Origin: Pseudoalteromonas xiamenensis
Lineage (GTDB): Bacteria; Pseudomonadota; Gammaproteobacteria; Enterobacterales; Alteromonadaceae
Direction of reading: 5' to 3'
NCBI RefSeq assembly: GCF_030994125.1
Contig: NZ_CP099917.1
Coordinates: 3,394,001-3,458,000 of the forward strand
DNA: 64,000 nucleotides
Below, piece after piece: positions 35,166 through 43,567 of the stretch (within the stretch, counting starts at the first letter, position 1; each line of letters starts with the position of its first letter). The notes under the pieces were generated by a model that was not told the DNA's origin, made no database searches, and was given only the letters and a program-made list of their open reading frames with translations. Both the position numbers and the translations under genes were made by a program.

Positions 35166-37961
35166 TTAAAACTCGTAGCTAAAGCCAAGCATGCCACGCA
35201 CGCCGTAATATTCGACTTGCAATGGACGGTCTTCATTACCTAAGTAGTACTTCAGTGGTTCATTGCTTAAGTTATTCAACTCAAGGTAAACCTGTGCGTT
35301 GTCGCTAAGCTGATAGGAGGTGGTGAAATCAATGCTGGTATTTGCACCGTAAAAGCTGTCCGTGTTTTTATCTGCGCCATGCTCTTCGATATAAGCACCT
35401 TTGTGGTTTACGGCTAAACGTGCGGCAAATTGGTTGTTGTCGTAATACAGCGTAAAGTTGTACAACGCATTGGCTTGGCGTGGGATGGCGACTTTATCAG
35501 CGCGTTCAGGGATAGTCATTTCTGAATCCATAAACGTGGCATTGGTCATGATCCCGAAGTCACTCAGTGACTCATCCACAAACTCAAGTGAGCGGTTGAA
35601 CGCCAATTCAATACCGGCAAGCCACGCACTGTCACCATTTTCTGGACGAATGAGTGTGACACCTTGTTTACCGTTGTATTCGCCTACGCGCGTTGCTTGG
35701 AATATCGGATCTTGGATGTCTTTGTAGAAAATACCAGCAGAAACTAATCCGACGCGATCGAAATAATACTCATACATTACATCGAGGTTATTTGAGTAAG
35801 TCGGTGATAGGCTCGGGTTACCCGAAATAAGTTGGTTGTCCTGCTCTAAGTAGGAACCTCCCGGTGTTAATGAGCCAAAATCAGGGCGAGCAAACGTGCG
35901 AGTGAGCGCCAAACGATAATTAGTTGAATCATCTGCGCGGTAAGTTACGTGTATCGCCGGTAGCACTGACCAATAATCGTTACTGCTTGCATTGGCTGCG
36001 ACTTCGTTCGAGTCGGCGAGATACGTAAATCCTTTGACCTCAGTTTCGGTGTGCGTTAATCGTAAACCTGCAAGAATTTCCCATTGGCTATCGAGTTGAT
36101 ATGTGCCCATGGAATAAACCGACGTGTGTGTTTCGTTGACATCAAAATTTCGGCCCAATGCACCACCATTACTGATAAGCGCGGACTCACTTGGGTCTAG
36201 GACAAACTTATCACGATTTGCCGTCCAGAATTTTGCGAGCGTATCGGTATTGGCAACCTGTGAGAACTGAGATTGGTAATCGAAGTGTGCTTCACTTAAA
36301 TAATCTTTTCTACCGGGTTGGTCCGACAGCGGAAAATCAGCAAGCGTAGGGGCATCACCATACACGTCGCTATTCCAACTATAAAATTCATCAGCAAAAT
36401 CGGCTGTGCGTACTTTGTCGCGATATTTAGCACCAAATTTTAAGGCGAGTTGCTGTGAATATTGCCAATCAAAATCGATGTTAGCGACCACACGGTCTTT
36501 TTCATTCACGTAAACTTTGTAGAGTTCGACCCACGAAAGCTTGCTTTGTGTGGGGTCCATTGTAAATCCGCTCGGTAGGTGGTTGCGGATGGCATTCCAC
36601 GGATCTTGACCACCATCAACGGTGTTGTAGGCGTAGTTTTTACCCGTATCACGGTCTTCAAGCCCCACATAGCCGACGTTCTTCTGATCGAAACGCACCA
36701 CAAAATAGCTGTGATCGTCAGCGTTTGGGCTATCACCGTAACGGAATTCATTTTCATAGCTGGCGACTTGCCAATTGAGCGATTTATCAAATCCGAAATC
36801 GTGTTCGCCAGCCAATTCAAAGCCTTTCATTTCTGTGATTAGTTCATTGCGAATGTGCTGAAGTTCGACGCGGTCTTTGTCAAAGCGCATACGATGTTTG
36901 TAATGCGTTTCGTCATCACGAAGCGTGCCATAGAGAGCGCTAGCACTGATTGAGCCATTGTCGAGTTGATATTCCATCGAACCGTTAAGGCCATACGTCT
37001 CACGGGTGCCTGTGTAATCACGCAGTTCTAAACGATAAATACCAATTCCATCATTGCCGCGTCGAGGCTCGTAGTTGTCGGTTGCCCATTCGCGTTTCCA
37101 TGCCGTTGCGTTGACAATAAAACCTAATTTGTCGTCTAAAAGACGATCGCCATAAACCAGATTAGCGGAATAGTTTGAGCCATCAGCTAACTCATTTTGA
37201 CCTGCAGCAACAGAGGCTTTAAGAAGGAAATCATCAGCCGATTTTTTGGTCACAAAGTTCACGTTACCGCCGATTGCATCACCTTCCATATCCGGCGTTA
37301 TCGCTTTCGATACTTCTACAAATTCAATGAGTTCGCTTGGAAAGAAATCAAAGGCGGTTGCACGGCTTGTGGTTTCTTCCTCTGCGGTTGGCAGGCGATT
37401 GCCATTGATGCTTGCTGAGCTCCACTGCGAAGGTAAACCACGTACGGCTACAAATCGGCCTTCGCCTTGGTCACGTTCAATTGATACACCCGGAATACGC
37501 TGAACCGCTTCTGCCGCGTTGCGGTCGGGTAGTTTGCCAATGCCGTCTGCCGAAATAATATTGCGAATGTTGCTGGCATTTTTTTGGTTATTTGCAGCAG
37601 CCATTTCACCACGCACAATGCGTCCAATTGACACGACTTCTTCGATTTCAGATGTTTGATTGGCAAGCACAATAGGTGCTAGTTGCGTCAACTTGCCATC
37701 AACGACGGTTACGTCGAGCGTTTTTTCCGGATAACCCAAATAAGTCACAACCAAAGTATATTGACCAGACTCTAAAGAAGGTAACTCAAAGCGGCCTTGG
37801 TAATCCGTCACCGTAGACTGGGTTTGGCCTTGGATGCGTATGGTCGCGCCAGACAATTGGTGCTTGCCATCGTTGACCGAACCAACAATCTTACTGGCTG
37901 CGTAAGAGGACAGGGGACTTAATGCCAACAAGGTGGCCACAGTGAGTAAATGTTTTTTCAT
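35166..37961 (-). CDS. TonB-dependent receptor with N-terminal CarboxypepD_reg domain (phosphonate operon)
   Basis: 931 residues. Signal peptide to about residue 21; a carboxypeptidase-regulatory-like Ig fold at about 24-105 (IVGSVNDGKHQLSGATIRIQG, YTLVVTYLGYPEKTLDV); a plug with NIRNIISADGIGKLPDRNAAEAVQRIPGV-type sequence and VRGLPSQWSSASINGNRLP; then a long barrel ending in MLGFSYEF. This is the architecture of receptors for glycans and other large ligands. Heading an operon with a permease and two to three phosphonate enzymes, it probably imports a phosphonate-bearing compound across the outer membrane. A GntR-type operator lies 28 bases upstream. Confidence 0.92.
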   Translation of the reverse strand: MKKHLLTVATLLALSPLSSYAASKIVGSVNDGKHQLSGATIRIQGQTQSTVTDYQGRFELPSLESGQYTLVVTYLGYPEKTLDVTVVDGKLTQLAPIVLANQTSEIEEVVSIGRIVRGEMAAANNQKNASNIRNIISADGIGKLPDRNAAEAVQRIPGVSIERDQGEGRFVAVRGLPSQWSSASINGNRLPTAEEETTSRATAFDFFPSELIEFVEVSKAITPDMEGDAIGGNVNFVTKKSADDFLLKASVAAGQNELADGSNYSANLVYGDRLLDDKLGFIVNATAWKREWATDNYEPRRGNDGIGIYRLELRDYTGTRETYGLNGSMEYQLDNGSISASALYGTLRDDETHYKHRMRFDKDRVELQHIRNELITEMKGFELAGEHDFGFDKSLNWQVASYENEFRYGDSPNADDHSYFVVRFDQKNVGYVGLEDRDTGKNYAYNTVDGGQDPWNAIRNHLPSGFTMDPTQSKLSWVELYKVYVNEKDRVVANIDFDWQYSQQLALKFGAKYRDKVRTADFADEFYSWNSDVYGDAPTLADFPLSDQPGRKDYLSEAHFDYQSQFSQVANTDTLAKFWTANRDKFVLDPSESALISNGGALGRNFDVNETHTSVYSMGTYQLDSQWEILAGLRLTHTETEVKGFTYLADSNEVAANASSNDYWSVLPAIHVTYRADDSTNYRLALTRTFARPDFGSLTPGGSYLEQDNQLISGNPSLSPTYSNNLDVMYEYYFDRVGLVSAGIFYKDIQDPIFQATRVGEYNGKQGVTLIRPENGDSAWLAGIELAFNRSLEFVDESLSDFGIMTNATFMDSEMTIPERADKVAIPRQANALYNFTLYYDNNQFAARLAVNHKGAYIEEHGADKNTDSFYGANTSIDFTTSYQLSDNAQVYLELNNLSNEPLKYYLGNEDRPLQVEYYGVRGMLGFSYEF

Positions 37962-37987
37962 GATTTAGAGTCTCTTTGGGTTAATTT

Positions 37988-38003
37988 TCTGGTCTAGTCC
38001 AGA
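37988..38003. promoter_or_regulatory. PhnF/HutC-type operator upstream of the TonB-receptor/phnX operon
   Basis: CTGGT-CTAG-TCCAG at 37989-38002 differs at only two central positions from the palindrome before phnW (CTGGT-ATAG-ACCAG). Shared consensus: TCTGGTnTAGnCCAG. Confidence 0.75.
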
Positions 38004-38207
38004 TTTAATGTCCCTATCCTAAGAGTGCTTTTTTACAAATCGATGACGGTTTAGTGAAAGGTTTTTGTATAAAGTGAAATAATCGAGTCGACTTAGCATC
38101 ATGATCAACGAGAGTATTTAATAGAAGAAAATGCATAGTTTGTTGATTTAGCGAAGAAGACTCGTGCATACTTGTTTGGTTAACACTATGAAGAGCGCGA
38201 CATAAAA

Positions 38208-38516
38208 ATGATAATGTGGGTCCCCGTCGTATTGGTGTCATTATATTTGTGGATTCGAGTACATCAGCTGAAATTACTGTCTAAACATATTGAAAAACAC
38301 TACCCTGAAGAATGGGACCGGTTACAAAAAAATCCCATGAAATTGAGCGCCAGAGCTGCGTTTATGGCTAATCTAGAGGCGTCGATGCTGAGTGGTTTTC
38401 TGGCGACAGTGGATGACCCCAAAATAAACGATTTTCATAAGAACCAACGCCGCATTTCTGTTTTTTTTGTCGTCTTAATTTCAATCGGCTTTTTTCAAGC
38501 GCTCTGGGTAAATTAA
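38208..38516 (+). CDS. Small two-helix membrane protein (UspB-like topology)
   Basis: 102 residues. Helix 1 spans residues 2-18 (MWVPVVLVSLYLWIRV) and helix 2 is at the C-terminus (ISVFFVVLISIGFFQALWV), with a polar, basic middle of about 65 residues. The plan resembles the universal stress protein UspB, but sequence identity is too low to claim it. It is divergent from the TonB-receptor operon and 112 bases ahead of the phosphatase gene, with which it may share a transcript. Confidence 0.65.
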   Translation: MIMWVPVVLVSLYLWIRVHQLKLLSKHIEKHYPEEWDRLQKNPMKLSARAAFMANLEASMLSGFLATVDDPKINDFHKNQRRISVFFVVLISIGFFQALWVN

Positions 38517-38628
38517 TTCGAGTTCAATACGCTTCACTAACGATTCTAACTCGATCGAAAAGCAAACATTCTAAGAATATACTGCTAAAATCTAGGATCA
38601 GATTTTGGAATTCTTTACAAGGATTGAT

Positions 38629-40125
38629 ATGTCCAATCAACTTTTGCTCGGGCCAATTTTAGGTCTTGAATCTGACACGCTTTACACCACATTAGTGGTT
38701 ACAGACGATACGGTGTCCAGTGTGTTACTCGAAATCCATCAAGATACTTTGTCGTTTGAACTGGTGGGTACTTTACATATTGGGCGGGTTTGGCGAGTTG
38801 AATTTGACCCGCATCTTGAACCAAACTCCTGTGTGAATTACCGAATACTGATAGAAAATGAATTCGCGACCAGTAAATCAGGAGAGTCTCAGTGGTCGTT
38901 TCATGTTCCTGCACAAACTGAAACACCTAAACTCGCTTATGCCTCGTGCAATGGTTTTTCAGATTTCAAATTAATGACCTCAACGGAGCGGCCGTATGCG
39001 CTTTGGCAAGCGATGTCTGAACAGCATGACGAAGCACCTTTTTCGTTGCTACTAATGGGCGGCGATCAGATTTACGCTGATTCGATTTGGACAATGGTTC
39101 CATCACTTAAACAATGGAATGAATTGCCAAGAGAAAAGAAAATTAAAGCCAAGGCAAGTAAACAAATGAAAGCGCAAATTCGCCGTTTTTATAGCGAGTT
39201 GTACTTGGACCGTTGGAACAAACCAGACGTCGCTAAAATGCTCGCGTCTATTCCCTCTATTATGATGTGGGATGATCACGATATTTTCGATGGATGGGGA
39301 AGTTACCCTGAAGACATTCAAACGTGTGAGGTTTATGGGGCCATTTTTGCCGAAGCGAAAAACCATTTCGATTTACTGCAATTACGCAGTGCCAACAAAA
39401 ACTCCACCTTATTAAGGAAGGCTTCAGCAAATGTAAACCAAGCTGAACCATGCCATTTTGGTGCTGTTGTTCAGTTTAAGAACTATCAAATATTAGTACT
39501 CGATAATCGCAGCGAACGTACATTAAATCGCGTCATGAGCGAAGCTCATTGGCAGGATGTCATTCACTTTTTGGACAATTGTACTTCGGGTGATTTACTC
39601 GTAATGACAGGCGTGCCCGTGGTGTACCGTGATTTCTCGTTTGCAGAGCGAGCGGTCGATGCAACACCGTGGGAAGAAGAAGTTACCGATGACTTGAAAG
39701 ATCACTGGCGAGCAAAAGAACATGAAGGTGAGCGAAGCCGACTGATCATGCGGTTGCTGGCAAACGCAAAGCGTCGCCAAGGTAAGACGGTATTGTTGTC
39801 AGGCGATGTACATGTTGGCGCACTAGGTATTATACGAGACGAAAGTCAGTCAGACATCACGCGTATTCACCAAGTGATTTCATCAGGTATAGTGCATCCA
39901 TCACCAACATTTATGCAATGGTTGGGTATTTGTGCACTGACCAACGATGACGATGAATATTTAGATGGGGCCAAACATATTGTGGCACGCATGATTAAAC
40001 CGACAGGCGGTGATAAATATATTCGTACGCGTAATTTCACTACATTGAAAATGGGCACTGACCACAAGATATGGGTTAACTGGGTTATTGAAGGAAAAGA
40101 TAAACCTGTTTACGCGATAGACTGA
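38629..40125 (+). CDS. Cytoplasmic PhoD-like metallophosphatase
   Basis: The start is the ATG at 38629 behind AAGGA; the frame is open eight codons earlier but from a TTG. The 498-residue product lacks a signal peptide, unlike classical Tat-exported PhoD. An N-terminal Ig-like domain (about 1-100) precedes the metallophosphatase core: YASCNGFSD, LLLMGGDQIYADS, IMMWDDHDIFDGWGSYP and VLLSGDVHVGALG, which provide the metal ligands. It should hydrolyse phosphomonoesters or diesters; the substrate is unknown. It neighbours the phosphonate genes, but I saw no Pho box upstream. Confidence 0.88.
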   Translation: MSNQLLLGPILGLESDTLYTTLVVTDDTVSSVLLEIHQDTLSFELVGTLHIGRVWRVEFDPHLEPNSCVNYRILIENEFATSKSGESQWSFHVPAQTETPKLAYASCNGFSDFKLMTSTERPYALWQAMSEQHDEAPFSLLLMGGDQIYADSIWTMVPSLKQWNELPREKKIKAKASKQMKAQIRRFYSELYLDRWNKPDVAKMLASIPSIMMWDDHDIFDGWGSYPEDIQTCEVYGAIFAEAKNHFDLLQLRSANKNSTLLRKASANVNQAEPCHFGAVVQFKNYQILVLDNRSERTLNRVMSEAHWQDVIHFLDNCTSGDLLVMTGVPVVYRDFSFAERAVDATPWEEEVTDDLKDHWRAKEHEGERSRLIMRLLANAKRRQGKTVLLSGDVHVGALGIIRDESQSDITRIHQVISSGIVHPSPTFMQWLGICALTNDDDEYLDGAKHIVARMIKPTGGDKYIRTRNFTTLKMGTDHKIWVNWVIEGKDKPVYAID

Positions 40126-40148
40126 CAGACCGAGTTACTCGGAGAATT

Positions 40149-40180
40149 TGTAAAGACTCATTACGAGTTTTTACAATTTT
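40149..40180 (+). terminator. Terminator of the PhoD-like gene
   Basis: TGTAAAGACTC and GAGTTTTTACA form an 11-bp stem with one G·T pair and a 5-nt loop, followed by ATTTT. It lies 24 bases after the stop. Confidence 0.7.
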
Positions 40181-40263
40181 CCTAAAGTGTTGAAGCAAAA
40201 GTTTTTGTATAACGTTTATTACGAGCAACTATTTGTTGTGAGTAACGTGATGTAGGACTTGTT

Positions 40264-40824
40264 ATGAATCGAATATTGGTTACTTTTGTTTCTTTACTGA
40301 CTGTTTTCAATGCAGTAAACATGCTTGCCCATGCGGCGGAATCTCAATCTAACCCTCAAACTTCCACACCAAATAAACCGAGTTATTACCGAGATTGTTC
40401 CGTGATGAAGTTTGAGGACATTGATGAAGCAGAATTAACCCAAGCAGAGCGCATTTTACTCAAAGAACAAAAGCTTGAAGCAAGCTTAAACAGCTCTGCA
40501 GAGTGCATGGATGAGGCTATGCAGTCCAACCAACAGCGCCTTCGAGAGTCAAATAGCCGCAGTGGAGAGTCTTCTTCAGTTAGCGAAAGTCATGCGAAAG
40601 AGCAAAACGAGGAGTCACGTCCAGAGGAGATGAATTCAGTTTCATCACAACAAAAAGAAACTAATCCCACCCAGACGTCGAATTCCAAACAACACATCAA
40701 GGGGAAAGTCTCTGGCGGCTCTTCCGCGGTGTGTGATGCTATCAAGCAAGGTTTAGCGCAGGCAAAAACCGACAATGAAAAACAACATTTTGAAAAACTA
40801 GCAAAAGAATACCGCTGCGAGTAA
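40264..40824 (+). CDS. Secreted protein, first gene of the vWA/ExbB-like operon
   Basis: 186 residues. Signal peptide at 1-26 (ending MLAHAAES). The mature N-terminus has a small conserved-looking part (YYRDCSVMKFEDIDEAELTQAERILLKEQK), then a low-complexity Ser/Glu/Gln region (about 90-145), and a C-terminal helical unit with two cysteines (AVCDAIKQGLAQAKTD and AKEYRCE) that could form a disulfide. No known domain recognised. It leads the operon by 13 bases, so it probably serves the same envelope machine, perhaps as a periplasmic accessory. Confidence 0.7.
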   Translation: MNRILVTFVSLLTVFNAVNMLAHAAESQSNPQTSTPNKPSYYRDCSVMKFEDIDEAELTQAERILLKEQKLEASLNSSAECMDEAMQSNQQRLRESNSRSGESSSVSESHAKEQNEESRPEEMNSVSSQQKETNPTQTSNSKQHIKGKVSGGSSAVCDAIKQGLAQAKTDNEKQHFEKLAKEYRCE

Positions 40825-40837
40825 AAGGATACACGCA

Positions 40838-42124
40838 ATGAAAGTCAATTTTTTATCTCAACTTGGAAAACACCTAAACGTCACTCGAGTGGTTTTTTTC
40901 GGTGTCTTGGTGTTTTTATCGGGTTGCCAATCTACTTCTAGTAATCAGCTCAGTCGAGTGACCACTGTTGGACCAAGCATGTCAGGCCCAAGTAGTGCCT
41001 CCTTGAAAGGCACAATGGAAAAGCCATATCCGTATGATGGTCGAGTTTTTATGGACGTGGCAATTCCTGTTTTTGACCCTGGTTTTCCACTAACTAAGAG
41101 TGGTCAAATCGATGATGAAGAAATGGTTGAGCAAGATATTTGGCCACAAGTTCGTCGCTTGGAAGCGAATCGTTTCGCCATCGAGACTAAAAAGGCCCTC
41201 GCAACAACAAAAGCGTTTGGGGCAATTAGTGTTACGCCAGATGCCTCCTCATCGGCAGATCTTTTTATAATTGGTCGGATAAACCATTCTGATGCAGAAG
41301 TTGTGAATATCGGCGTCCGTGTAATAGATGCAAGCAACGTGATTTGGGGTGAAAAAACCTTCGAACATCAAGTAAATGAAGGATTTTTCCGAGATGCATT
41401 ACGCCAAAGTGAAGACCCTTATGGCCCTGTATTCCGCGATATTGCAAATTATGTATTTCGATTAATGGTGAAACGTAGTGATGCAGAAAAAGAGCAAATA
41501 CAGCAGATTGCGGATATGCGATATGCGGCAATGTACAGCCCTGAAAGCTTTGGATCTTATCTTAACCAAAATCGAAAACAGCAATTTTCATTAAATGGCT
41601 TACCGTCTGAACAAGATCCTATGTTCCTGCGAATTGATCAGGTTAGGGCTAAAGATGAACAGTTTGTTGACAATCTGCAGACCAATTATGAAGCGTTTTA
41701 CGCTGAAACGAACGAAGCATACCGTACTTATCAACGAGAGGCTCTGCCGATTGCAGCTGAGATCCGCCGTAAGAAGGCGCAACGTACTAAAGCACAAGCA
41801 TGGGCTGCAGTTGGTATCATCGGTGGCGTGTTATTAAGTAAGAATTCGGATTCAACCGCTGGAAATATCGGTGCTGTCGTGGCCACAGCGATTGGCGCAT
41901 ATAATTTGGCGGATGCAGTTCAGCAAAATAAAGCGATAGGGGCTCAGCGAGAAATGCTCGAAGAGCAAGGCCAAAATCTAGACATTAAAGTGACACCACA
42001 AGTTGTTGAGTTTAACGATCAAACAATTGAATTGAGTGGTACAGCGAAAGAGCAATATGGTCAACTGCGCCAAAAATTGTATGAAATTTATCAGTTAGAA
42101 GCGACACCGGATACTGCGCTGTAA
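40838..42124 (+). CDS. Outer-membrane-type lipoprotein of the vWA/ExbB-like operon
   Basis: 428 residues with a lipoprotein signal ending in VFLSGCQS. The part at about 60-200 (RVFMDVAIPVFDPGF, ETKKALATTKAFGAISVTP, ADLFIIGRINHSDAEVVNIGVRVIDASNVIWG) has the strand–helix rhythm of CsgG/TolB-N/LpoB-like domains, though this is only a visual similarity. A glycine-rich hydrophobic hairpin (VGIIGGVLLSK–IGAVVATAIGAYNLADAVQQ) near residues 325-365 might insert in a membrane. It ends in a TAATG overlap with the next gene. Likely the outer-membrane anchor of the system. Confidence 0.75.
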   Translation: MKVNFLSQLGKHLNVTRVVFFGVLVFLSGCQSTSSNQLSRVTTVGPSMSGPSSASLKGTMEKPYPYDGRVFMDVAIPVFDPGFPLTKSGQIDDEEMVEQDIWPQVRRLEANRFAIETKKALATTKAFGAISVTPDASSSADLFIIGRINHSDAEVVNIGVRVIDASNVIWGEKTFEHQVNEGFFRDALRQSEDPYGPVFRDIANYVFRLMVKRSDAEKEQIQQIADMRYAAMYSPESFGSYLNQNRKQQFSLNGLPSEQDPMFLRIDQVRAKDEQFVDNLQTNYEAFYAETNEAYRTYQREALPIAAEIRRKKAQRTKAQAWAAVGIIGGVLLSKNSDSTAGNIGAVVATAIGAYNLADAVQQNKAIGAQREMLEEQGQNLDIKVTPQVVEFNDQTIELSGTAKEQYGQLRQKLYEIYQLEATPDTAL

Positions 42125-43566
42125 TGGAAAAAATGACTCCAAATGGTTCGTCGCTCGACTCTACATTAAATGCGGTAAAACATCAGCAGCAACAGAAGTG
42201 GAAGGTGCTAGGCGGTGTGGCTCTGGTTAGCTTGTTATTGGTGATAGGTGTTTATATCTCATTTGAATCGAGTGACGTTACATCAAAGCTAAACTCCGAC
42301 GAGCAGTCACAAGTGCAACAAGCGAGCGAAGTTACACAAGCGCAGCGCCACCAATTGCAGGAAAATTTACTGGCGCTGCAAAATGCACTTGATAGGGTTC
42401 AGGCAGACGAGGCGTTGTCAAAATGGGCTGCTAAACGAATTGATTCGGTGTCGGCTGGTTTACAGGGCGCTTATGCTCACTATGCACAGGGACAATTTAC
42501 TGGATTATCGGATCAATTGGAGGAGTTGTTAGATGAAGTACAACGTATCGCAAACGACTATCAAACCACGCTAGAAAGCACCTATCAGGCTGGTATCATT
42601 GCGTTCAACAAGATGGAATTTGACGCCGCAAAGGGGTTGCTTGAACATGTACTTCTAATCAACCCTAACCACGTTGATGCTGAAAATCTACTGACGCGTA
42701 TTGCTATTCAGGGCGATGTTGCGAAATGGTTTGAACAATTCAAAGCAGCAAAAGCAAAAGGTGACTTTCAAACGCAAATTAGGGCGTTGGAACAAATAGT
42801 AAGTGCTGATACACAGAATCAAGAGGCACACGAATTGCTCGCGCAAGTCAAGCAACAAAGTGCAGTTAACCACTTTGAGAGATTAGTTGAACAGGTGCTT
42901 GTAGCCATCAAAAACCAACGGGTTGAAGAGGCTAAAAATGCGCTACGCAAAGCCCAGCAAGCCGAGCCGCAAAATCCAATTATAGCGACATTAAATGCAC
43001 AAATTCAGGCGCTTTCGGATAACCAGCAGACCCAGCAATTTAGCGAACAACTCAAATTGTTCCAACAAAATGATGAGTGGGAAACGGTTGCGCTTATTGC
43101 CAACAAAGCAACCGCTCGGTTTCCTGACAATGTGAGTTTTGCGCAAGTGAGTCAGACTGCAGAAGAAATACTGCGTGCGGATAAAAAGCTCGCTAGTTAT
43201 TTATCGCGTGCCGAAAGGTTGAGTGATGTTGGGATTAAAACAAAAGCCACGGAGTTTCTAAAATCCATTGAGCCGTTATTGCTCCAGAGTCCTAAATTGT
43301 CGAAACGCGCAGACCTGTTGAGCCGAGAAGTTGAAAGTTATAGTTCAAAAATCAATGTGACAGTGCATAGTGATAACCGCTCAACACTCAAGGTTTTGGG
43401 TGTTGGGGTGATAGGTGAAATTAAAAGTAAGCAAATTGAGCTTAAACCAGGTCGGTATCGTTTTGAAGCAAGTCGAAAAGGCTACAAAACTGAAATTCTA
43501 GAGGTTGATGTCCAGCAGACGATAAAGCCACTCGAAGTAACGCTTATGTGCAAGGAGAAAGTGTAG
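42124..43566 (+). CDS. Inner-membrane TPR protein with C-terminal PEGA-like domain
   Basis: 480 residues. One membrane helix near 26-44 (VLGGVALVSLLLVIGVYISF), then a long periplasmic part: coiled coil (60-150), TPR-like helices (GIIAFNKMEFDAAKGLLEHVLLINPNH and further copies to about 330), and a final PEGA-type beta domain (LKPGRYRFEASRKGYKTEILEVDV). PEGA domains are found in envelope-anchored proteins. The start overlaps the preceding stop (TAATG). Probably a periplasmic scaffold between the inner membrane and the lipoprotein upstream. Confidence 0.78.
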   Translation: MEKMTPNGSSLDSTLNAVKHQQQQKWKVLGGVALVSLLLVIGVYISFESSDVTSKLNSDEQSQVQQASEVTQAQRHQLQENLLALQNALDRVQADEALSKWAAKRIDSVSAGLQGAYAHYAQGQFTGLSDQLEELLDEVQRIANDYQTTLESTYQAGIIAFNKMEFDAAKGLLEHVLLINPNHVDAENLLTRIAIQGDVAKWFEQFKAAKAKGDFQTQIRALEQIVSADTQNQEAHELLAQVKQQSAVNHFERLVEQVLVAIKNQRVEEAKNALRKAQQAEPQNPIIATLNAQIQALSDNQQTQQFSEQLKLFQQNDEWETVALIANKATARFPDNVSFAQVSQTAEEILRADKKLASYLSRAERLSDVGIKTKATEFLKSIEPLLLQSPKLSKRADLLSREVESYSSKINVTVHSDNRSTLKVLGVGVIGEIKSKQIELKPGRYRFEASRKGYKTEILEVDVQQTIKPLEVTLMCKEKV

Positions 43567-43567
43567 T

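Noticed and set aside
37197..37503. Plus-strand frames inside the TonB receptor gene
   Set aside because: Antisense shadows of a long, clearly coding gene with no ribosome sites.
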